This document shows, in pieces, positions 52,100 through 60,485 of a stretch of 64,000 bases of DNA. The stretch is taken from assembly GCF_003173595.1 (NCBI RefSeq), contig NZ_QGNZ01000003.1, positions 248,001 to 312,000 of the forward strand, in the 5' to 3' direction. Within the stretch, counting starts at the first letter, position 1; each line of letters starts with the position of its first letter. Under the pieces are notes generated by a model. The model was given only the letters and a program-made list of their open reading frames with translations. It did not search any database and was not told the origin of the DNA. A program made the translations under genes and the position numbers. This stretch comes from Pedobacter yonginensis. Lineage in GTDB: Bacteria; Bacteroidota; Bacteroidia; Sphingobacteriales; Sphingobacteriaceae.

Positions 52100-55033
52100 A
52101 TGAAGTTAAAACTATTTACTTTAGCTTGCTTTCTAATCACTGGCTCATTTGCCCAAGCGCAAACCAGTTATCAGTGGAAAACAGGAACATCTGGTGGTTA
52201 TACCTTTAAGTATGTAACCAACGACCCAACCAAAACCCGTTTTTACACCCTAAAAAACGGCCTTACTGTAATTTTATCGCAAAACAATAAGGAACCAAAT
52301 ATTGTGTATAAAATGGCGGTTAGAGCGGGTAGCAATACCGATCCAAGAACCAACACGGGTTTAGCCCACTATCTGGAACATTTGTTATTTAAAGGAACCG
52401 ATAAGTTTGGTACCTTAAACTATGCGAAAGAAAAACCGCTTTTAGATAAAATTGAAGCGCTTTACGAAACCTACAATAAAACGACCGATCCGGCAAAACG
52501 TAAAGAAATTTACAAAGAGATTGATAAAACCTCTGGCGAAGCTTCTAACTATTCTATCGCAAATGAATACGATAAAATGATGAAGGCGATTGGTAGCGAT
52601 CAAACCAATGCACACACATCAGTTGAAGAAACCGTTTACGAAGAAAATTTACCTTCAAATGCCATCGATAAATTTTTGGCCGTTCAAGCTGAACGTTTCC
52701 GTGCTCCTGTTTTCCGCATTTTCCATACAGAGCTTGAGGCCGTGTATGAAGAAAAAAACATCGGTATGGACAACGATCAACGCAAAATGTATGAGAAAAT
52801 GCTTTATGCTTTGTTTCCAACCCATAATTATGGCCAGCAAACAACCATCGGTACCATCGAACATTTGAAAAATCCATCTTTGGTGGAAATCAGAAAATAT
52901 TACAACAAGTATTATGTGCCAAATAACATGGCGCTAATTATGTCTGGTGATATTAATTACGATGATTTAATTAAAAAAATTGATAAGGATTTTGCTTACA
53001 TGGTGCCAAAACCATTTGCGCTGTACAATCCGGCTCCAGAGAAACCTTTAACTACCATTCAGAAAGTGGACATTAATGGCCCGAGTGCTGAAAGTTTGTA
53101 TGTGGCTTATCGTGGTTTTGCTCAAAATACACAACAAAGCTTATTGTTAGATTTAATTGGAAGCATCTTATCAAATGGTAAAGCAGGATTGCTTGACATT
53201 AACTTAAATAAACAGCAAAAAGTTTTAAGAGCGGGCGCAGGTTACAACCAAATGAAAGATTATGGAATGTTCATTTTATCTGCTTCTCCTAAAGCGGGCC
53301 AAAGTTTAGAAGATGCCCAAAAATTATTATTGGAGCAGATCGACCTATTGAAAAAGGGCGAATTTGATGAAAGCTTAATTAAGGCTACGGTTGCGAATAC
53401 AAAATTAGGCGAGCTCCAGGCTTATGACAATAATGATGCGCGTGCGGAAGCAACCATGAATGCTTTTATCCAAAACAGAGGTACAGAATGGGATAAAACC
53501 TTATCATCAACCGATGCGATGGGGAAAGTTACCAAAAAAGAAATTGTAGATTTTGCGAATAAGTTTTTCATCAACAATTATGTTTCTGTGCTTAAACACA
53601 AAGGTGAAGATAAGAGCATTATCAAGGTAGAAAAACCAAGCATTACCGCTGTTAAAACCAATGTTAATGAGGTTTCGCCTTTTACAAAAGAAGTTATTGC
53701 ATCGCCAGTAAAGCCAATTACGCCTAAATTTTTAGATTATACCAAAGATTTAACTTTGGGTAAAGCAGGCATTGCAGATGTGATTTATGTACAAAACACA
53801 GAAAACAGTATCTTCCGTATGAGCTACCGTTTCGATATGGGCTCTTATAACTCTAAATTGTTGCCTTATGCGGCTCAGTATCTTACCTTTTTAAGTACGG
53901 ACAAATATTCTGCTGAAGACATCAGCAAGGCTTTCTACAACATTGCTTGTAACTACAATGTAAATGTGGGTACAGATGTAACCACGGTTTCTATTAGCGG
54001 ATTACAAGAGAACTTCGATAAAGCGGTAGCGCTTGTTGAAGATGTTTTGGCGAATTGTAAACCAAACGAAAAGGCCTTAGAAGATTTGAAAGGGCGTTTG
54101 TTGAAATCGAGAGACAATGCCAAATTGAACAAAAGCTCAATTCTTGGTGGTTTAATGAGTTATGCTCAATTTGGTGCAGATAACCCATTTAATTATGGCT
54201 TAAGCAATGATGAGATTAAAAACATGAAATCTTCTGATTTGATTTACATCTTGCATTCGTTAACCAGCTATAAACATACCATTACCTATTTTGGTCCAAA
54301 AGCTTTACCTGCTTTTACTGCCGATATTACCAAGGTGCATACTTTGCCTGCCTCGTTTACAGCGGCAGAACCAATGAAGAAGTTTACTTACACGGCTACA
54401 AATGCTAACAAAGTATATTTTGCCGATTATGATATGGTTCAAGCAGAAATTCGTTGGGTACGTAACGGTGGCTTATATGATCCTGCAAATGCTGCTAAAA
54501 TTAGTTTATTTAACAACTACTTTGGTGGTGGTATGGGCTCCGTAGTGTTCCAAACCATTCGCGAATCTAAGGCATTAGCTTATTCAACTTTTGCAGTTTA
54601 TTCTTCGCCTAACAGCAAAGAAAAAGAAAACACCATTGTGGCTTATGTGGGCACACAGGCCGATAAAATGAATGAGGCAGTGGCTGGAATGAATGAACTG
54701 TTAACTACTTTGCCTGAATCGGATAAATCTTACGACTTATCAAAAAATAATGCATTAAATGGTTTAGAAACGGCTAGAATTACGAAGGATGGAATTATTT
54801 ATGCTTACCTGGCAGATAAGAAATTAGGTTTCGATCACGATTCGAGAATTGATGAATACGCGAATTTAAAACCTTTAACTTTTGCAGATATTAAATCTTT
54901 CCACCAAAGTAATTTGGCTGGAAAACCATACGATTACTGTATTGTTGCTTCGGAAAAGAAAATCAACATGGCGGACTTAGAAAAATTCGGCCCGGTTACT
55001 AAATTAAGTTTAGAGCAGATTTTCGGATATTAG
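52100..55033 (+). CDS. M16 family zinc peptidase (insulinase-like)
   Basis: A 977-residue exported peptidase from the ATG at 52100 (signal peptide ending FAQA); an upstream TTG frame start is discarded. The inverted zinc motif HYLEH is at 90-94 (His90, Glu93, His94), and the later ELEAVYEEKN region holds the third ligand. A second, inactive M16-like half follows (about 520-977), with no HxxEH, as usual for the family. It degrades short peptides in the periplasm. It is transcribed alone on the plus strand and ends at a bidirectional terminator. Confidence 0.93.
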   Translation: MKLKLFTLACFLITGSFAQAQTSYQWKTGTSGGYTFKYVTNDPTKTRFYTLKNGLTVILSQNNKEPNIVYKMAVRAGSNTDPRTNTGLAHYLEHLLFKGTDKFGTLNYAKEKPLLDKIEALYETYNKTTDPAKRKEIYKEIDKTSGEASNYSIANEYDKMMKAIGSDQTNAHTSVEETVYEENLPSNAIDKFLAVQAERFRAPVFRIFHTELEAVYEEKNIGMDNDQRKMYEKMLYALFPTHNYGQQTTIGTIEHLKNPSLVEIRKYYNKYYVPNNMALIMSGDINYDDLIKKIDKDFAYMVPKPFALYNPAPEKPLTTIQKVDINGPSAESLYVAYRGFAQNTQQSLLLDLIGSILSNGKAGLLDINLNKQQKVLRAGAGYNQMKDYGMFILSASPKAGQSLEDAQKLLLEQIDLLKKGEFDESLIKATVANTKLGELQAYDNNDARAEATMNAFIQNRGTEWDKTLSSTDAMGKVTKKEIVDFANKFFINNYVSVLKHKGEDKSIIKVEKPSITAVKTNVNEVSPFTKEVIASPVKPITPKFLDYTKDLTLGKAGIADVIYVQNTENSIFRMSYRFDMGSYNSKLLPYAAQYLTFLSTDKYSAEDISKAFYNIACNYNVNVGTDVTTVSISGLQENFDKAVALVEDVLANCKPNEKALEDLKGRLLKSRDNAKLNKSSILGGLMSYAQFGADNPFNYGLSNDEIKNMKSSDLIYILHSLTSYKHTITYFGPKALPAFTADITKVHTLPASFTAAEPMKKFTYTATNANKVYFADYDMVQAEIRWVRNGGLYDPANAAKISLFNNYFGGGMGSVVFQTIRESKALAYSTFAVYSSPNSKEKENTIVAYVGTQADKMNEAVAGMNELLTTLPESDKSYDLSKNNALNGLETARITKDGIIYAYLADKKLGFDHDSRIDEYANLKPLTFADIKSFHQSNLAGKPYDYCIVASEKKINMADLEKFGPVTKLSLEQIFGY

Positions 55034-55051
55034 GCAGACTTAATTTTTAAG

Positions 55052-55085
55052 AAAAAGCGATTCTCAGAAATGGGAATCGCTTTTT
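55052..55085. terminator. Bidirectional terminator after the M16 peptidase gene
   Basis: AAAAAGCGATTC pairs with GAATCGCTTTTT (12 bp) with T runs on both strands. It serves the M16 gene and the convergent DoxX gene. Confidence 0.85.
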
Positions 55086-55100
55086 TTATTGCTTTTTATT

Positions 55101-55508
55101 TTACTTTCCAATTTTCTTAAGGTTATTGCCTGTGCTTTTTAGGGCCCAATAAACCAAAACGGGTTGAAAAAATAAGCGCATCAATCTTTTTGAATCGGTA
55201 TCTAAACCAAAAGCGCTTCTCTTATTGATATATTGTGAAATGTTACCCGGAAATACGGCAACGAAAAAACTTGCTGCAACAATTCCGACGAGTTTCTCAT
55301 GCCTTTTGGGCGCTATAACAAGTGCGGCACCCAAAGCAATTTCACCTATACCTGATAATACTACCGTATCATCTTTCTTTAAAGGCACCCAATCTGGCAC
55401 CTGTGCTTTAAAGTCTGTTCTGGCAAATGTTAAATGACTGATGCCTGCAAATAGTAGTCCAGCGCCTAAGGTAATTCGCGCTATATTTTTCAAACTTTCA
55501 TTTTTCAT
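55101..55508 (-). CDS. DoxX-like membrane protein
   Basis: A 135-residue protein with four hydrophobic segments (NIARITLGAGLLFAGISHLTF; VVLSGIGEIALGAALVIA; LVGIVAASFFVAVFPGNIS; FFQPVLVYWAL). The motif GISHLTFARTDFKAQVPDWVP and the conserved GEIALGAALV are DoxX/DUF4267-like. It may be a quinone-linked or membrane-redox accessory protein. The ATG at 55508 is preferred to an upstream ATG-like start at 55559. Confidence 0.75.
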   Translation of the reverse strand: MKNESLKNIARITLGAGLLFAGISHLTFARTDFKAQVPDWVPLKKDDTVVLSGIGEIALGAALVIAPKRHEKLVGIVAASFFVAVFPGNISQYINKRSAFGLDTDSKRLMRLFFQPVLVYWALKSTGNNLKKIGK

Positions 55509-55632
55509 GACTTCGGGATTTGCATACAGGTGGCAAAAACTATTCCAAGGTGGGGACAATGATGGTAGTTAGTCTCCTCTATTGAGGGCCTTAACCACCA
55601 GGGAAGATAAATGTGAAATAGTGAGATTATGC

Positions 55633-56065
55633 GCTCTTGTATTTACGAACGCCTATCATTTGAAAACGAATTTGGCTTGAAAATTTGCCACGGAAGCACG
55701 GAATACACAGAAAAGATAACTTGTAATCGTACGCTTAGGTACTTTTGTATTTACGAACGCCTATCATTTGAAAACGAATCTGGCTTGAAAATTTGCCACG
55801 GAAGCACGGAATACACAGAAAAGATAACTTGTAATCGTACGCTTAGGTGCTCTTGTATTTACGAACGCCTATCATTTGAAAACGAATTTGGCTTGAAAAT
55901 TTGCCACGGAAGCACGGAATACACAGAAAAGATAACTTGTAATCGTACGCTTAGGTACTTTTGTATTTACGAACGCCTATCATTTGAAAACGAATCTGGC
56001 TTGAAAATTTGCCACGGAAGCACGGAATACACAGAAAAGATAACTTGTAATCGTACGCTTAGGTG
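55633..56065. repeat. 108-bp tandem array, four copies in ABAB order
   Basis: Four copies of a 108-base unit start at about 55633, 55741, 55849 and 55957 and end at about 56065. The copies alternate between two variants, with AACGAATTTG versus AACGAATCTG and a TTAGGTACTT versus TTAGGTGCTC junction, so the array is also a 216-base dimer repeated twice. It includes the phrase CCACGGAAGCACGGAATACA. The period is a multiple of three, so one frame stays open across it (187 residues), but nothing supports coding. Confidence 0.9.
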
Positions 56066-56144
56066 CAAAATGGCTTATAATTACATTTCCCTATCCTTAA
56101 ATGGATGCTTTAACATTAGTTGTTTTTACTGCAATTGCCAGCTA

Positions 56145-56200
56145 GACCCGATTGGACGGAAAGCCGCTATTTTTCATAGCGCTTGGAGGTAAAGCGGGAC
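56145..56200. repeat. Structured intergenic element, copy 2
   Basis: Second copy of the element at 10551. CGCTAT pairs with ATAGCG across TTTTC, where copy 1 has CACAAT/ATTGTG. The flanks ACCCGATTGGACGGAAAGCC and CTTGGAGGTAAAGCGGGAC are almost unchanged. Confidence 0.75.
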
Positions 56201-56295
56201 GGAACCGAACCGAAGCATTACTGCTATTGCTCTTCAAATATTTATTTTATTGTGTATAAATTGGTTGGCAATTACCAACCAATTATAGGCGAGTT

Positions 56296-58011
56296 TTACT
56301 TTTTGTAATCGATAACTACGCCGTTTGCCATAAGTTTGTGGTTGCCGGTGGTGATTTTGCTGGATGCAGGTACCTCAACTATCAGCACTGATTTTGTAGG
56401 CATTACTGCAATATTTGCTTTTGAAGAAATATTTTTAGCGACGAATTTTTGTGCTATGGCATCGTATAAATCTACTTTTTTTGTTCCTTTAACTTTATAA
56501 GTGATGGTTTTATTTCTGTTATATGGATTGTAAACCAAATAACTTGGATAGGCTTTCGATTTATAGAAATCTGTCGCCAGCACGTCCAATTTCAAAACCC
56601 CATCGATATTGGTTTTCTCTACAATGCTTCCAAAGATTCCCACGTGTCCGCTTCCGTAAACACTAAACTGAGAAACATCAGGATTTTTGCCAGGCACCCA
56701 CTTCGGACCATCGCCTTGCGCAACTGGTGCTATTTTATCCATGTAAAGCGTATCAAAAGTAGATGCCTTGGCAATCCCTTCGTAAGCAATTACACCTTTT
56801 GTTACGTTGGCCGATTTCATAATGGTTTGATGCTCATTTGGAACATATTGTGGGTAAAATAATCTCGAGGCATTAACGGCATTCAACATCCATTTACCAA
56901 TTGCATCTGCATAAGCTGGATCGTAACGAACCAAAGGAACCAAGGGCCATGCTGCATCAAAAGTATTCATTAAAAAGCCATAGCCGCCATGATCTACCGT
57001 ACTGCCTACCACACCAGAAATATCATAGTTGTTCCATTTGCCAGTTAAAACGCCCCAGCCTGCCCTGCAAACTGCCGTTCCATCGAATGTCCAGCCTAAA
57101 AGCTTTTGAACATCAAACTTAGTTCCTTGTTCTACATTCATCCGAGCGGCGAGGTAGGCACCAAAAGGCATCAACAATTCGTAAGTTGGGTTTATTTTGT
57201 TGGCCTCCAGAGCAGTCATGGCACTGATTGCACCTCTTAAATAGCGTTTGTCGCCAAATTTTTTATAAGCAGCGTATAATACCCAAGCATGTCCGGCGGC
57301 AGCATCTTGCTGTGCACAGATTTGATTCTTCATGGGTTTCATTTTTCCATAGTCAAAATAAGAATAGTTGTAGTCTCCATTTAAAATAGAATCTGCTTTA
57401 TAGAATTTTTCCGCTATGCTTTTGGCTATCCAATCAAAATCTTTCTCGTTTGGATATTGTTCGCAAATGGCGTAAAACAGCACATTTGGATATACATCGT
57501 ACCACCAATCTCTACCATAACCACCGCCCAAAAGAGCTACTTCTGGAGCGGTATTGTTCATCATAATGTTCCATTTGGTATCACTGTTAAAATAATTTTT
57601 AAGCATGCCTGTGTAGTTCATGCCATTCTGTTTGCTCTTATCAATCCCAATTAAACTGGCGCCCATAACGGCACCCATATTGGCTAAGGCTTCATGAAAC
57701 ATACCTTTATTGTTCATTTTACCTTGCCTAACATCGCCAACTGCGGTGTAAATGCCCATTACGTTCTGATCAAAATTTTTCTTTGTACTGTCTATCCACA
57801 CCATTGGCCAATAATCGCCTTTGGCATTAAAATCATAAATGGTTTTGTCGAAGTTTTGAGCCATCAGTTTCCAATCGATAATTTGGAGCGGTTGAGGTAA
57901 GTTGGCCATTTCTTCTACCCGATCAAGTTTTAATTGCTTTATCTGAGCTTGCGAAAAACCTGCTACAAGGGTAAAAAGAGAAGATAAAATGATTTTAAAA
58001 GTAAGTCTCAT
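56296..58011 (-). CDS. Possible (alpha/alpha)-barrel glycosidase-like exported protein, unclassified
   Basis: A 571-residue exported protein (signal peptide about 1-22, ending SQAQ). It reads as a helical, aromatic-rich protein: GGGYGRDWWYDVYPNVLFYAICEQYP, CAQQDAAAGHAWVLYAAYKKFGDKRYLRGA and VDHGGYGFLMNTFDAAWPLVPLVRYDPAYADAIG look like helical hairpins of six-hairpin glycosidases. A C-terminal beta domain follows (YLVYNPYNRNKTITYKVKG). I do not recognise the family. Conserved Asp and Glu pairs suggest an enzyme. It is the last gene of a minus-strand run with MFS and GH130 genes, 28 bases after MFS, so it is probably part of PUL 3. Confidence 0.5.
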   Translation of the reverse strand: MRLTFKIILSSLFTLVAGFSQAQIKQLKLDRVEEMANLPQPLQIIDWKLMAQNFDKTIYDFNAKGDYWPMVWIDSTKKNFDQNVMGIYTAVGDVRQGKMNNKGMFHEALANMGAVMGASLIGIDKSKQNGMNYTGMLKNYFNSDTKWNIMMNNTAPEVALLGGGYGRDWWYDVYPNVLFYAICEQYPNEKDFDWIAKSIAEKFYKADSILNGDYNYSYFDYGKMKPMKNQICAQQDAAAGHAWVLYAAYKKFGDKRYLRGAISAMTALEANKINPTYELLMPFGAYLAARMNVEQGTKFDVQKLLGWTFDGTAVCRAGWGVLTGKWNNYDISGVVGSTVDHGGYGFLMNTFDAAWPLVPLVRYDPAYADAIGKWMLNAVNASRLFYPQYVPNEHQTIMKSANVTKGVIAYEGIAKASTFDTLYMDKIAPVAQGDGPKWVPGKNPDVSQFSVYGSGHVGIFGSIVEKTNIDGVLKLDVLATDFYKSKAYPSYLVYNPYNRNKTITYKVKGTKKVDLYDAIAQKFVAKNISSKANIAVMPTKSVLIVEVPASSKITTGNHKLMANGVVIDYKK

Positions 58012-58039
58012 AAGGAACGGATTGAATGTTTTACTAAAA

Positions 58040-59332
58040 TTAATTTAACATTGGCGCAACTACACCAGGTTCTTCAGTGCTTAAAATTGGAGCAGCCTCT
58101 ATGTTTTCAATTTTCCCCTGCTTTATAATGTCTTTTGCTACCCAATAAGAGGCCAATTGAAGGATGGCTACGGTTACAATTGCATAACGCAAAGCAACTT
58201 CAACAGAGAAACAATAGGCCAGTATTAAAAACGTTCCTGCTCCTGTTAAACGGCCAATATACAAACCCGCTTCGTGATTTAAGATGTAAGCGAACTCACT
58301 TCTTTTTTCTTTTTTGGTTAAAATATCGATTACGCTAAATTGTATCGGGAAATAAGCCAGATCTAAAAGCGGCTTTGCCAATAAAAGGAAAAGCATAAAT
58401 AGGATTACCCCTAAACTACTGTACAAAATACCGTTAATGATGGCAGCTATTGCAAAAAGTGCGAGTCCGGCTCCAAACACATATAAACGGTGTTTAGGAG
58501 ATGTATTCCTGCCAATAATGTACATGGCTACGGCGGCAATAATGGCACCTACCGATTGGGCTGTACCTAAAGCACCTTCTTTACCCACCAAAAGCATAAT
58601 GAGCATGGCTGGCGCTGTAACCAAAAAGCCCTGAACAAGCCCTTTTAAAGTCGCTAATCTCAATAATTTATACCAATAGGGATCGAATTTGAAGTACACG
58701 AATTTTTTATTGGTTGGGTTTTCAAATTTACCTCTATAACACATAATAGAGGCCAATATGGTAACAACAAACACCAAACCGGTTACAATTTTATAGGCCA
58801 AATGTGCATCGCCAGTACCTGAATAAAGTTCGATAAACCAACCGATTAGAAAAGGAATAACCACAGCGATAATGGTATAGAAGAAGGTTTCCAATCCGTA
58901 GTAATAATTTCTGTTCTCATCATTGGTTATGGCCAGTGCCAGAAAATCTCTGTTGGCCCAATAAAAACCGAAAGACATGCCCATGATTAAACCTGCAATA
59001 CCAATTCCGGTATTGTCTAGTGTGGTTAACGACATCATCACCATCATGGAAACGCCACTCAACATCATGCCTAATGAATAGAGGGTTTTGATTGAAAATT
59101 TGCTGAGCAGATAACCGTTCAAGAAAAAGGTAATTGGGATGCCCGTGTAAATGGTTAATTGATAAATAACCACTTTAACCGGATCGTTAGAGCTGCGCAT
59201 CACGTAAGCGGCTACAAAAATATCGATAACGGGAAGTACAATGCTATAAATTAAATTGGTTAACGTAAGTACCCTAAAGTTATACGACTGACTTTTAAAA
59301 TGGGCAATTTCTGCCTTAAGTTTATTCAGCAT
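58040..59332 (-). CDS. MFS transporter (sugar importer-like)
   Basis: A 430-residue inner-membrane protein with about 12 hydrophobic segments (e.g. LIYSIVLPVIDIFVAAYVM; LGMMLSGVSMMVMM; GAIIAAVAMYIIG; LFLLLAKPLLDLAYFPIQF). Its start overlaps the end of the GH130 gene by 11 bases, a sign of translational coupling. By analogy with GH130/MFS pairs of Bacteroidetes, it likely carries a manno-disaccharide from periplasm to cytoplasm. The exact substrate is inferred. Confidence 0.85.
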   Translation of the reverse strand: MLNKLKAEIAHFKSQSYNFRVLTLTNLIYSIVLPVIDIFVAAYVMRSSNDPVKVVIYQLTIYTGIPITFFLNGYLLSKFSIKTLYSLGMMLSGVSMMVMMSLTTLDNTGIGIAGLIMGMSFGFYWANRDFLALAITNDENRNYYYGLETFFYTIIAVVIPFLIGWFIELYSGTGDAHLAYKIVTGLVFVVTILASIMCYRGKFENPTNKKFVYFKFDPYWYKLLRLATLKGLVQGFLVTAPAMLIMLLVGKEGALGTAQSVGAIIAAVAMYIIGRNTSPKHRLYVFGAGLALFAIAAIINGILYSSLGVILFMLFLLLAKPLLDLAYFPIQFSVIDILTKKEKRSEFAYILNHEAGLYIGRLTGAGTFLILAYCFSVEVALRYAIVTVAILQLASYWVAKDIIKQGKIENIEAAPILSTEEPGVVAPMLN

Positions 59333-60380
59333 GATTATATTTTAAAGTGGATAAAATATCTTGAATTGAAAATTTGGCACCGCAAACAAATTCGTCTGCC
59401 GCTCCATAATAAATGGTCAGCTCATCACCATTTACGGTATGGCCATTGGTAAAAACAACTTGCCCAAAAAATCCGCAAAGCTCATACTCGGCAATTGGTT
59501 TCATAATGGGTTCTTCACTTTGGGCAATTACTTGAGATGGGTCGTTCAAGTCCATTAAAAAAGCGCCTAAACAGTATTGATGCTCGGCGTTTGCGCCATG
59601 GTAAATCTCCAACCAACCTTTATCGGTTTTGATGGGTGCTGCCCCCGCTCCTACGCGTTTGCTATCCCAACTATTTTTACGGGTTTTGATGATGCATTTG
59701 TGATTTCCCCAGTGAATCCCATCAGGAGATTCTGCCAACCAAATGTAATTACCACCCAAATCAACACTACTTGGGCGGTGTAGCGTGTAAAATTTTCCGT
59801 TTATTTTCTCTTCGAAAATGGCGCAATCCTTATTGTGAGGTGGAATAATCATTCCATGTTTTTCAAAGGTTTTCCAATCTTTTGTACTGCGCATACCAAC
59901 GCCAACACCATGTGCAGATACCGCCGTAAAAGTGAGGTAATAGGTCCCATCAATCAATGCCACCCGACAATCTTCAATACCAAAGGCCTCATCTGGCCCC
60001 TCTCCTTGCAACAGTGGATAACCTTCTGGCTGATAAAAATTAACGCCATCATCACTACACACCAAGCGCAAATGCGATAGGGTAGTTAAATAATCTGCTC
60101 CTTTGTAACTGATTACTCTTGGATCTGTCGCAACTAAATCTGGATCATTTTCCGCTATTTCGATGATTTGTATTCCATCTCCTTTTAATATTGGGAAAGA
60201 AATTACGCCTTCTTTTTGTTGTGGTCTTTCGGCAACGCGGATAAGCAGCCAAGTTTTACCTTGGAAAGTGAAAACACCTGGATTTAATAAACAGGCTATT
60301 TCTAATCCTGGCACACTTGGAATTAAATCTTTTGGCGATAAAATGGGGTTCTGAGAAAATCTTTTTGCGCGATCTGTCAT
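59322..60380 (-). CDS. GH130 family mannoside phosphorylase or hydrolase
   Basis: A 352-residue protein without a signal peptide, so cytoplasmic. The five-bladed propeller enzymes of GH130 act on beta-mannosides by phosphorolysis or hydrolysis. The catalytic Asp is likely Asp137 in GIEDCRVALIDGTYYLTFTA, corresponding to the EDPR motif. Other hallmarks are NPGVFTFQGKTWLLIRVAE, DPRVISYKGADYLTTLSH, HRPSSVDLGGNYIWLAESPDG and RVGAGAAPI. The pairing with MFS recalls mannosyl-N-acetylglucosamine phosphorylase systems of N-glycan metabolism. Which GH130 type it is cannot be settled without comparing phosphate-binding residues. Confidence 0.9.
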   Translation of the reverse strand: MTDRAKRFSQNPILSPKDLIPSVPGLEIACLLNPGVFTFQGKTWLLIRVAERPQQKEGVISFPILKGDGIQIIEIAENDPDLVATDPRVISYKGADYLTTLSHLRLVCSDDGVNFYQPEGYPLLQGEGPDEAFGIEDCRVALIDGTYYLTFTAVSAHGVGVGMRSTKDWKTFEKHGMIIPPHNKDCAIFEEKINGKFYTLHRPSSVDLGGNYIWLAESPDGIHWGNHKCIIKTRKNSWDSKRVGAGAAPIKTDKGWLEIYHGANAEHQYCLGAFLMDLNDPSQVIAQSEEPIMKPIAEYELCGFFGQVVFTNGHTVNGDELTIYYGAADEFVCGAKFSIQDILSTLKYNHAE

Positions 60381-60413
60381 AATTATTTGGGAATAGAAAT
60401 CCTTTTACCATCT

Positions 60414-60421
60414 GTAAAACG
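60414..60421. promoter_or_regulatory. Operator half-site before GH130
   Basis: GTAAAACG matches one half of the PUL 1 operator exactly, 34 bases upstream of the GH130 start. The second half does not match. It could be chance. Confidence 0.2.
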
Positions 60422-60451
60422 GCTTCAGTTTATTAAGTGAGAAATTGAAAT

Positions 60452-60480
60452 AAAAACCGGATTTATTCCATCCGGTTTTT
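60452..60480 (-). terminator. Terminator after the third SusD gene
   Basis: AAAAACCGGAT pairs perfectly with ATCCGGTTTTT (11 bp) across a 7-base loop, followed on the minus strand by a T run. It sits 6 bases after the SusD stop at 60486 and upstream of GH130. Confidence 0.85.
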
Positions 60481-60485
60481 ATGGT

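Larger units (their letters stand above)
55509..56295. other. Repeat-rich intergenic region
   Basis: A 787-base gap with no supported gene. It holds the 108-base tandem array and the second structured repeat. Its plus-strand open frame is explained by the array. Confidence 0.6.

Noticed and set aside
55629..56192. A 187-residue plus-strand frame with four repeats of CIYERLSFENE
   Set aside because: It exists only because the 108-base tandem array has a period divisible by three. The phrase is a common noncoding spacer motif, and there is no start context or domain.
60403..60419. TTTTAC and GTAAAA inverted half-sites before GH130 as a full operator
   Set aside because: The halves face the wrong way for the AAAACGTTTT palindrome, and only one half-site fits.
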